This document shows positions 1 to 5,683 of a stretch of 5,683 bases of DNA, one piece after another. Each line of letters begins with the position of its first letter. Position 1 is the stretch's first letter. The stretch is from assembly GCA_016199905.1 (NCBI GenBank), contig JACQFU010000532.1:1-5683 (forward strand), written 5' to 3'. The notes below the pieces were generated by a model. It was given only the letters and a program-made list of their open reading frames with translations. It was not told the DNA's origin and did no database searches. Made by a program: the position numbers and the translations under genes. Origin of the DNA: Candidatus Wallbacteria bacterium (lineage in GTDB: Bacteria; Muiribacteriota; UBA6191; JACPRK01).

Positions 1-416
1 GGATACGGCGTCACGCCGTCCGGGAGAAAGAGGCCATACCGCGCGCTCCAGTCCCGCGGCGGCACTGCGAGCGGACCGATGCCGATCAGCCGCTCGGCTG
101 CGGGGTTGAAGAGCACGAAGTTGCCGGCCGCGTCGGTGGCGACGATTCCATCGCTCACGCTAGCCACGATCGACTGCAGCAGCGTGCTCTGGTCGCGGAG
201 AAGGTGCTCCGAGACGGAGAGGGCGTGGGCGCGCTCGGAATGTTCGTCCAGCGCGATTTCGAGCTTTCTTGCCTGGGCCAGGGCGACCTGATCGGACTTC
301 TCCAACAACTCTTCCAGCGCTGCTACTCGGCCGTGCAACTGCTCGAGATCCTGGCGCATGCCGTCGGCAACCGGTGCTTCGCCTCCCCCAGACCGAATCC
401 TGTTGTTGAATTTCAT
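1..416 (-). CDS. PAS-domain signalling protein, N-terminal part (3' end beyond window)
   Basis: An open frame of 138 codons runs from an ATG at 416 to the window edge with no stop, so only the N-terminus is visible. Residues about 20-80 are rich in Leu, Glu, Gln, Arg and Ala in heptad-like spacing (DLEQLHGRVAALEELLEKS and onward), suggesting a coiled coil. From about residue 79 a PAS domain starts: LLQSIVASVSDGIVATDAAG, then the typical NFVLFNPAAERLIGIG segment (99-114) and LPDGVTPYP at 131-139. No signal peptide or membrane segment precedes it, so this part is probably cytosolic. PAS domains of this form commonly sit in front of histidine-kinase or other signalling modules, but the output domain is not visible. 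The ATG at 416 has no clear Shine-Dalgarno. An in-frame GTG at 449, preceded by AGGA, would add 11 residues and is a real alternative. The gene lies downstream of a probable terminator, so it is likely transcribed separately from the catabolic genes. Confidence 0.75.
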   Translation of the reverse strand, partial: MKFNNRIRSGGGEAPVADGMRQDLEQLHGRVAALEELLEKSDQVALAQARKLEIALDEHSERAHALSVSEHLLRDQSTLLQSIVASVSDGIVATDAAGNFVLFNPAAERLIGIGPLAVPPRDWSARYGLFLPDGVTPY

Positions 417-466
417 GGGAAACGACGGGGCCGCACTCGGTCCCGCCACTACCTATCCTACCGGGC

Positions 467-504
467 AAAACGGCGGCAGGTTGCGTACCGGGAGACTGCC
501 GCCG
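467..504 (-). terminator. Probable intrinsic terminator after the VOC gene
   Basis: On the minus strand a perfect 9-bp stem, CGGCGGCAG pairing with CTGCCGCCG (plus positions 496-504 and 471-479), encloses a 16-nt loop and is followed at once by TTTT (plus AAAA at 467-470) and then G. It begins 6 nt past the stop of the VOC gene, as expected for an operon end. The loop is long and the U-tract is only four bases, so strength is uncertain. It separates the metabolic block from the PAS gene. Confidence 0.6.
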
Positions 505-510
505 CGCAGC

Positions 511-972
511 CTACTTGGCGAACAGCGCCTTGGCTTTCTCCTCGACTTGGGCCTCGGTCAGGTCCTCAACGTGCGTGGCGATGCTCCAGACGTGTCCGAA
601 CGGGTCGCTCACCTGGGCGAAGCGATCGCCCCAGAACATGTTTTCGGGGGGCATCTTGACCGTGGCGCCGGCGGCGACCGCCTGGTTGTACGAGGCGTCG
701 ACGTCTGTGACGTAGACGTGAATCGTCACCGGCGAACCGTTGAGCGTCAGCGGCGAGGCGCACTTCCACTGCGGGTTCTCCTCGGCGAGCATCAGCGGGG
801 AATCGCCGATCCTCAGTTCCGCGTGCATCACGGTCTTGCCGTCCGGCATCAGGTGGCAGCCAATCTCCTTTGCGCCGAACGCCCTCTTGTAGAAGTCGAT
901 CGCCTTGCGCGTGTCCCGGACGATCAAGTGAGGCGTCAGGGTGTGGAACCCTTCTGGAATTGGCCTGGTCAT
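511..972 (-). CDS. VOC family (PhnB-like, glyoxalase/bleomycin-resistance fold) protein
   Basis: The protein has 153 residues, normal for a two-module VOC protein. The N-terminal module has TPHLIVRD (13-20), AIDFYKRAFGA (24-34), MPDGKTVMHAELRIGDSPLM (42-61). The second has VTIHVYVTDVD (82-92) and SDPFGHVWSIATHVEDLT (122-139), the ending typical of PhnB-like proteins. H15, E52 and H85 fall where glyoxalase-type VOC enzymes place metal ligands. The fourth position near 130 is Ser rather than Glu, so metal binding and any isomerase or lyase activity are unproven. The ATG at 972 is chosen because AGGAGG lies 5 nt upstream and homology begins there; an upstream in-frame start near 1056 would run into the preceding gene. 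It lies 64 nt after the carboxymuconolactone-decarboxylase-family gene and is followed by a likely terminator. VOC enzymes include dioxygenases, epimerases and resistance proteins, so a role in the pathway is only inferred from position. Confidence 0.9.
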   Translation of the reverse strand: MTRPIPEGFHTLTPHLIVRDTRKAIDFYKRAFGAKEIGCHLMPDGKTVMHAELRIGDSPLMLAEENPQWKCASPLTLNGSPVTIHVYVTDVDASYNQAVAAGATVKMPPENMFWGDRFAQVSDPFGHVWSIATHVEDLTEAQVEEKAKALFAK

Positions 973-977
973 GGAGC

Positions 978-983
978 CCTCCT
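978..983 (-). promoter_or_regulatory. Ribosome binding site of the VOC gene
   Basis: A complete AGGAGG on the minus strand lies 5 nt before the ATG at 972. It decides this start over the longer open frame that begins at 1056, and is the strongest Shine-Dalgarno in the window. Confidence 0.8.
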
Positions 984-995
984 GTATGGTTGTTT

Positions 996-1011
996 GGTGA
1001 CTAGGGTCACC
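996..1011. promoter_or_regulatory. Perfect inverted repeat between the CMD-family and VOC genes
   Basis: GGTGAC-TAGG-GTCACC reads as two perfect 6-bp arms around a 4-nt spacer. It sits in the 64-nt gap, ending 12 nt upstream of the VOC gene's AGGAGG. It could be an operator for a dimeric regulator, or an RNA hairpin in the leader of the VOC cistron. No T-run follows it on the minus strand, so it does not look like an intrinsic terminator. I see no convincing -35/-10 pair around it. Confidence 0.35.
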
Positions 1012-1036
1012 GCGTAGTTTACGTGATGCGCCGGTC

Positions 1037-1462
1037 TTACGGAAGCTTGATCTCACCGGAGGCCTCGGGCTTCGGCTTCTTCTTCTTGCGGGCCAGTTCC
1101 TCGAAGACGTCCTTGGCGATGCGCGTGCCGAAGAGGGCCGTTGGGAAGCCGACGAACATGGCCATGTGGATGAACAGCTCCATCAACTCGCGCTCGCTCA
1201 AACCGACGTTGAGCGCTCCGTAGATGTGGGTCTTGAGCTGCGGGCCCAGCCGCAGGATCGTGAGACAGACGACGCTGGCGATCTCGCGCTCGCGAAGGCC
1301 GAGGTCCGGACGGGCGAAGACCTCGCCATAGGCCCATTCCACGATGTACTTCGCCATGTCGGGGTGGGTTTGCTGCAGCACCTCCACCAAGCGGTCCCAC
1401 TTGTTTCCGACGATCTTGCGGCCTATCTCTTCGCCGCGACGCAGGCGCTCGTGCTTGGTCAT
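1037..1462 (-). CDS. Carboxymuconolactone decarboxylase (CMD) family protein
   Basis: This 141-residue all-helical protein matches the CMD fold (the PcaC/AhpD superfamily, Pfam CMD). The recognisable core is YIVEWAYGEVFARPDLGLRE (39-58), then SVVCLTILRLGPQLKTHIYG (63-82), ALNVGLSERELMELFIHMAM (83-102) and FVGFPTALFGTRIAKDVF (103-120). H79 in the KTHIYGALNVG stretch is the usual conserved His. The AhpD-type CxxC redox pair is absent: Cys66 is the only cysteine, so peroxidase or disulfide chemistry is unlikely. PcaC decarboxylates 4-carboxymuconolactone in the beta-ketoadipate pathway, but many relatives have unknown substrates, so the enzymatic role is not assigned. The C-terminus is lysine-rich (RKKKKPKPEASGEIKLP, 125-141), a tail beyond the core. 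The ATG at 1462 has GGGAG 9 nt upstream. It starts 35 nt after the crotonase 2 stop, probably in the same operon. Confidence 0.9.
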   Translation of the reverse strand: MTKHERLRRGEEIGRKIVGNKWDRLVEVLQQTHPDMAKYIVEWAYGEVFARPDLGLREREIASVVCLTILRLGPQLKTHIYGALNVGLSERELMELFIHMAMFVGFPTALFGTRIAKDVFEELARKKKKPKPEASGEIKLP

Positions 1463-1497
1463 CCGGATCGGCTCCCGGCCCTTGGCCCCCGGGGCAG

Positions 1498-2277
<780 letters not shown>

Positions 2278-2294
2278 GACTCGAAGCCGGCGGC

Positions 2295-3328
2295 CTACGG
2301 CAGCGGGGTGGCGCCCTGCTTCTCGGCGATCCAGTCGGGGTCCGCGAAGATGGGCTCGAGGCGCGTCCGATCCTCGTCGACCGGGAGGACCAGCTTCACA
2401 TAAGCCTCGTAGGCCGCGGGCTCGATCGGTTGGCCGTCGACGGTGAAGCACTGGTTCGCGTGCTGACCGATGCGGCGGTTGAACTTCATGTCGGGGACGG
2501 TAAGCTTGGGCGACTCCGGCGGGAGCATCCGATTGAATTGCTCCACCAACTCCAGGCACTCCTGGCGATAGAGGTTTCGGTTGTGCTCGTTCAGCTTGCT
2601 CTTGTCGGGATCGGGTGCGGCCGTGGGCTCGTCGAAGCGACCCTTCAGGCCCCAGACGTAGAACCAATGGGCGGAGCTGGAATGGTCGACGCCGAAGAGG
2701 TCGAAGGCCGTCGGGATCCACTTGTTCAAGTACTTCTGGAGGATGTCGAGCGGAACCTTTCCTGCCTTGACGATGCGCTTGATTCCGTCGTGGCCGGTGC
2801 CGAGGTGGAAGGCCTCGTCCTTGAGCATGGGGAGGTGTAGAAGTCGATCCAGTTGACCACGGGTTGGTTGAAGGCGCCGAGCAGGCGGTTGTTCGCGAAG
2901 GCGCGCCGTTCGAGTTGCTTGGCGGCCTCGAGCTTTCCGGAGTGGCCGAAGTGCGTGACCAGCAGGTGGCACATCTGATAGCCGTGACGCATCTCTTCCG
3001 TCATGACGCGGACGAGGGCGTACCGATCGTAGTCGTGCGGCGCCGTCCGGACGAGGAAGCGCTGCTGCTCCACGGAGGCGAACTCGGTGTCGCCCTGGTA
3101 GACGATCAGGTTTTGCAACGCGTCTCGAACGCGCTGATCGGGGATCTCGATGACCTTCTCCCACCTGGGCCGGCCGCGGAAGTCGCCGTACTCGATCTCG
3201 TTCGACTTGAGGTTGCCGTACTTGGCTTCGAAGCCGTAGCCGGCGATTTCGGGAAGGTCCATCCCGATGTCTTTCCGCCACAGCTTGAAGGCGTCGATCC
3301 AGTCGTCGAAGGTGGAGATGCGGGTCAT
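2295..3328 (-). pseudogene. BoxB/PaaA-like diiron acyl-CoA epoxidase, broken by an internal deletion and frameshift
   Basis: Two halves of one protein lie in different frames. The first, from ATG 3328 to about 2834 (165 residues), carries QGDTEFASVEQQR (78-90) and TEEMRHGYQ (110-118). The second, from about 2831 to the TAG at 2295 (178 residues), begins PMLKDEAFHLGTGHDG and carries SSSAHWFYVWGLKGRFDE and later MKFNRRIGQHANQCFTVDG. Against Azoarcus evansii benzoyl-CoA 2,3-epoxidase BoxB as I recall it, E82, E112 and H115 match ligands E120, E150 and H153, and E and H of DEAFH match E240 and H243. BoxB residues about 206-234, with ligand D211, are missing. The coding length is 3n+2, so an absent segment of 3n+1, about 85 nt, explains both the gap and the frame change. 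As written, translation stops at 2726 after 200 residues, and the product would lack half its iron site. The family uses O2 to epoxidise the ring of aromatic acyl-CoAs; an intact version would have about 372 residues, shorter than BoxB (473) and longer than PaaA (309). Both halves are well conserved, so the lesion is recent or an assembly error. It starts 20 nt after the aldehyde dehydrogenase. Confidence 0.85.
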
Positions 3329-3340
3329 GAGGATTCGGTG

Positions 3341-3345
3341 CCTCC
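3341..3345 (-). promoter_or_regulatory. Ribosome binding site of the epoxidase gene
   Basis: GGAGG on the minus strand lies 12 nt before the ATG at 3328, in the 20-nt gap after the aldehyde dehydrogenase stop. The context CCCGGAGGC is the same nine bases as before the aldehyde dehydrogenase. The spacing is on the long side. Confidence 0.5.
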
Positions 3346-3348
3346 GGG

Positions 3349-4821
3349 TCAGTCCTTCAGGTTGACCCAGACGTCCTTGGTCTGGGTGTAGGCCTCCAGC
3401 GCGTGCATGCCGAGGTCCCGGCCGAAGCCGCTGGCCTTGACACCGCCGAAGGGGGCGGCCGCGTCATAGGCGTTGTAGCAGTTGATCCAGACCGTGCCCG
3501 CCTTGAGCCTGGCGGCCAGGTTATGCGCCTTGGCGATGTCGCGCGTCCAGACGGCGGCCGCCAGTCCGTAGGGATTGTCGTTGGAGGCGCGGACGACCTC
3601 CTCGAGATCGTCGAACACGAGAGTGGCCAGGACGTGGCCGAAGATCTCCTCTCGCGCCAGGCGGGAGTCGTTCTTGACGCCGTCGAAGACGGTAGGCGCG
3701 ACGAAGTAGCCCTTGCCGTTGCCGACCTCGACCCTGCCGCCCCCGGCGGCGAGGCGGGCCCCCTCGGACTTTCCGATCTCGACGTACTCGAGGACCTTCC
3801 GCATCTGCTCGGCGCTCACCAGAGCTCCAAGACGAGTCTTCGGGTCCATTGGGTCCGCCGGCACCAGTTTCTTGGTGCGCTCGACCAGCTTCTCCAGGAA
3901 GGCGTCGTGGACCTTCCGGTGGACGAACAACCGGGAGCCGGCGGCGCAGACCTCGCCCTTGCCGTAGAAGATGCCGTTGTAGGCGCCCTTCACGGCGTTC
4001 TCCAGGTCCGCGTCCTGGAGAACGATGTTGGGCGACTTGCCGCCCAGCTCCAGCGTCACGCGCTTGAGGGTGTCGACGCCGGCGCGCATCACGCTCTTGC
4101 CCGTTTCGGTGCTGCCGGTGAAGGCGATCTTGTCGACGCCCGGATGGCCGGCCAGAGCAGCGCCCGTGACGCGGCCTCGACCCGTGACGACGTTGATCAC
4201 GCCGGGCGGGAAGCCGGCTTCGCGCGTCAATTCGGCCAGCGCGAGTGCCGTGAGCGACGTCTGTTCGGCCGGCTTCAGGACGACCGTGTTGCCTGCAGCC
4301 AACGCCGGTCCGAGCTTCCACGAGGCCAGCAGCAGCGGGAAGTTCCACGGCACGATGGCGCCGACGACACCGACCGGCTCGCGCAGCGTGTAGTTCAGGT
4401 ACGGCCCGCGCACGGGGATCGTCTCGCCGTGCAGCTTGGTCGCCCAACCGGCGTAGTAATGGAAGATGTCCACGATCGCCGGCAGGTCGACGTAGCGCGA
4501 TTCGAAGATGGGCTTGCCGTTGTCGAGCGTCTCGAGGCAGGCGAGCTTCTCCAGGTCTCGCTCCACCAGGCCCGCGAGCTTCGTCAGAAGGCGTCCCCGG
4601 TCAGCCGCCGCCATCGTCGCCCAGGGCTTCGATTCGAACGCCTGACGCGCCGCGTCAACGGCGGCGCCGACGTCGGCCGGGCCCGCCTCGGCCAGCGTCG
4701 TGAGGCGCTCGCCGGTGGCGGGGTTCAGCGTGTCGATCGTCTCGCCGGACGCGGCGTCGCGCCAGTCTGCGCCGATGAAGAGCTTGCCGGGCAGCAGGTC
4801 GGAGATCGTAGAGGTCGGCAT
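3349..4821 (-). CDS. NAD(P)-dependent aldehyde dehydrogenase (class I/II type)
   Basis: The 490-residue protein has the full length of the soluble ALDH superfamily and oxidises an aldehyde to a carboxylate using NAD(P)+. The N-terminal cofactor domain has VPWNFPLLLASWKLGPALAA (157-176, N160), VLKPAEQ (181-187, K183) and the Rossmann turn FTGSTETG (234-241). The general-base signature LELGGKSP (257-264) gives E258, and GKGEVCAAGSR (287-297) gives the catalytic C292. EEIFGHV (391-397) follows where most members have EEIFGPV, and WINCYNAYDAAAPFGGVKAS (445-464) and YTQTKDVWVNL complete the C-terminal region. Glu290 stands where Gln is commoner, which the family signature allows. All key catalytic residues are present. 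The ATG at 4821 has GGAGG 10 nt upstream and lies 19 nt after crotonase 1. Next to an epoxidase and crotonases, a ring-cleavage semialdehyde substrate, analogous to BoxD or the dehydrogenase half of PaaZ, is a reasonable inference. The protein itself, however, resembles generic betaine/phenylacetaldehyde/retinal-type ALDHs, so the substrate is open. Confidence 0.95.
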   Translation of the reverse strand: MPTSTISDLLPGKLFIGADWRDAASGETIDTLNPATGERLTTLAEAGPADVGAAVDAARQAFESKPWATMAAADRGRLLTKLAGLVERDLEKLACLETLDNGKPIFESRYVDLPAIVDIFHYYAGWATKLHGETIPVRGPYLNYTLREPVGVVGAIVPWNFPLLLASWKLGPALAAGNTVVLKPAEQTSLTALALAELTREAGFPPGVINVVTGRGRVTGAALAGHPGVDKIAFTGSTETGKSVMRAGVDTLKRVTLELGGKSPNIVLQDADLENAVKGAYNGIFYGKGEVCAAGSRLFVHRKVHDAFLEKLVERTKKLVPADPMDPKTRLGALVSAEQMRKVLEYVEIGKSEGARLAAGGGRVEVGNGKGYFVAPTVFDGVKNDSRLAREEIFGHVLATLVFDDLEEVVRASNDNPYGLAAAVWTRDIAKAHNLAARLKAGTVWINCYNAYDAAAPFGGVKASGFGRDLGMHALEAYTQTKDVWVNLKD

Positions 4822-4831
4822 GGCTGGGGGG

Positions 4832-4836
4832 CCTCC
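4832..4836 (-). promoter_or_regulatory. Ribosome binding site of the aldehyde dehydrogenase gene
   Basis: GGAGG on the minus strand lies 10 nt before the ATG at 4821 and fits between the crotonase 1 stop and the start. It supports the 490-residue start. Confidence 0.6.
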
Positions 4837-4840
4837 GGGC

Positions 4841-5638
4841 TCACCGGGCGCTGAAGCGGGGCTGGCGCTTGTCGACGTAGGCGTGGAGACCTTCCTTGGC
4901 GTCTTCGCTCTGGAAAAGCAACTGCTGCAGCTCGCGCTCGATGGCCAGACCCTCGGCGAAACCGACCTCGACGCACGTCTGCACGGCCCGCTTGATGCGG
5001 CCTACGGCCTTGGATGCCTTGTTCGGCGGCGTGAACTGCTTGGCGTAGGTCAGGGCCTCTTCCCAGAAACCGTCGCGTTCGAGCACCTGGTTCACGATAC
5101 CCAGCTCTTCGGCTTCCTCGAAGCTGAACGTGCGGCCCGTGATCATCAACTCGATCGCCCGCGACTTTCCGACCATCCGCGCCAGACGCTGCGTCCCGCC
5201 CGTGCCCGGGAGCACCCCAAGGTTGACCTCGGGAAGCCCGATCTTGCCGCTGTCCTTGCGCGCCAGACGCAGGTCGCAAGCCATCGCGATCTCCAGGCCG
5301 CCGCCGACCGTGTGGCCGTTCAAGGCCGCGATCGTGAGCTTGGGCGTTTGCTCCAGCCGCATCAGGGTCTCGTTGGCGTGGAGGCAGAAGTAGTACTTCC
5401 AGCCCGGGTCGGCCTCGGAGAGCATCTTGATGTTGGCGCCCGCGCTGAAGAACTTGTCGCCGGCGCCCCGAAGGACGATCACGTGCACGTCGTTGTCCAT
5501 ACGGGCAGCCAGGATCGCCTCGTCGAGCTGCCGCATCATCTCGTGGGTGTACGTGTTGGCCGGAGGATCGTCCATCTCGATGACGGCGACGCCGGCCTCG
5601 GGACGATAGTGGATCAACTTCTTGTCGGATGCAGTCAT
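4841..5638 (-). CDS. Enoyl-CoA hydratase/isomerase family protein (crotonase 1)
   Basis: The 265-residue protein is a single-domain crotonase. KFFSAGANIKML (62-73) and NGHTVGGGLEIAMACDLRLA (107-126) form the oxyanion-hole elements (A66/G67, G113). E116 and E137 (GLPEVNLGVLPGTGGTQRL region, 134-152) correspond to the two catalytic glutamates of enoyl-CoA hydratase, allowing one extra residue between them. The substrate-pocket stretch after NIKML is aromatic-rich (PGWKYYFCLHANE, 78-90) and differs from crotonase 2. It ends YVDKRQPRFSAR. Likely chemistry is hydration, or ring-opening-type hydrolysis or isomerisation, of a CoA thioester; which one cannot be told. The ATG at 5638 is preferred over the GTG at 5650 because GAGGTG sits just upstream and the GTG has no Shine-Dalgarno. 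It is the first complete gene of the run. Only 45 bases of upstream sequence remain, with no recognisable promoter, so the operon may begin outside the window. Confidence 0.93.
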   Translation of the reverse strand: MTASDKKLIHYRPEAGVAVIEMDDPPANTYTHEMMRQLDEAILAARMDNDVHVIVLRGAGDKFFSAGANIKMLSEADPGWKYYFCLHANETLMRLEQTPKLTIAALNGHTVGGGLEIAMACDLRLARKDSGKIGLPEVNLGVLPGTGGTQRLARMVGKSRAIELMITGRTFSFEEAEELGIVNQVLERDGFWEEALTYAKQFTPPNKASKAVGRIKRAVQTCVEVGFAEGLAIERELQQLLFQSEDAKEGLHAYVDKRQPRFSAR

Positions 5639-5642
5639 GGAA

Positions 5643-5648
5643 CACCTC
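5643..5648 (-). promoter_or_regulatory. Ribosome binding site of crotonase 1
   Basis: GAGGTG on the minus strand lies 4 nt before the ATG at 5638 and decides that start over the in-frame GTG at 5650. A TGA in another frame (5649-5647) overlaps it and could be the stop of a further upstream gene whose last codons would read RLPFRRAPRLA. That is too short to assert as a gene. Confidence 0.5.
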
Positions 5649-5683
5649 ACGCCAATCGGGGCGCGCGCCGGAATGGAAGCCGC

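Noticed and set aside
1007..1026. TCAC-cgc-GTA-gtt-TAC-GTGA hairpin after the CMD stop as a terminator
   Set aside because: The stem is bulged with a short loop and no T-tract, and overlaps the cleaner dyad at 996-1011.
973..1056. N-terminal extension of the VOC protein to 181 residues
   Set aside because: It would overlap the end of the CMD gene, and a full AGGAGG sits 5 nt before the ATG at 972.
2278..2721. N-terminal extension of crotonase 2 by 148 codons
   Set aside because: The added stretch is an out-of-frame reading of the epoxidase C-terminal half, and crotonase homology starts at the ATG at 2277.
3403..4854. A 483-codon plus-strand open frame opposite the aldehyde dehydrogenase
   Set aside because: It is the antisense shadow of a clear ALDH in G+C-rich DNA. 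The translation is low-complexity (rich in Arg, Gly, Val, Asp, Ala) with no recognisable domain.
4725..5645. A 306-codon minus-strand frame overlapping crotonase 1
   Set aside because: It is a frame-shifted reading of the crotonase and the start of the ALDH; it is Arg/Gly-rich with no domain.
5647..5683. Possible 3' end of a further upstream gene (RLPFRRAPRLA then TGA)
   Set aside because: Eleven codons are too few to assign. It fits tight operon packing but could be chance.

Overview
This is a G+C-rich bacterial fragment (roughly two-thirds G+C by eye, with codon third positions mostly G or C). Every gene I can support lies on the minus strand, so transcription runs from the right end of the window to the left. 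The sequence alone does not fix a taxon. The gene style fits an environmental high-G+C bacterium with CoA-dependent aromatic or acyl metabolism.

From right to left (5' to 3' of the transcript) the main block is a compact operon-like run: an enoyl-CoA hydratase/isomerase (crotonase 1, 5638-4841), an NAD(P)-dependent aldehyde dehydrogenase (4821-3349), a BoxB/PaaA-type diiron acyl-CoA epoxidase gene that is broken (3328-2295), a second crotonase (2277-1498) and a carboxymuconolactone-decarboxylase-family protein (1462-1037). Gaps between them are 19, 20, 17 and 35 nt. A PhnB-like VOC/glyoxalase-fold protein (972-511) follows after 64 nt that contain a perfect 6-bp dyad. A GC-rich hairpin followed by TTTT (504-467) just past its stop looks like an intrinsic terminator closing the block. 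Beyond it a separate gene begins (416 to the window edge). It encodes a coiled coil followed by a PAS domain, probably the N-terminus of a sensor kinase or other PAS signalling protein, cut by the window.

Functionally, ring epoxidation of an aromatic acyl-CoA, followed by crotonase-type hydration or ring opening and oxidation of the resulting semialdehyde, is the logic of the aerobic benzoyl-CoA (box) and phenylacetyl-CoA (paa) pathways. The epoxidase, aldehyde dehydrogenase and two crotonases here fit such a route, but the substrate cannot be read from the sequence, and no reductase (BoxA/PaaE-like) or CoA ligase lies in the window.

The most notable observation is the epoxidase gene. Two well-conserved halves sit in different frames, and the segment that should join them, about 29 codons including the expected fourth diiron ligand (Asp211 of Azoarcus BoxB), is absent. 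This is either a recent inactivating deletion of about 85 bp or an assembly or sequencing error.
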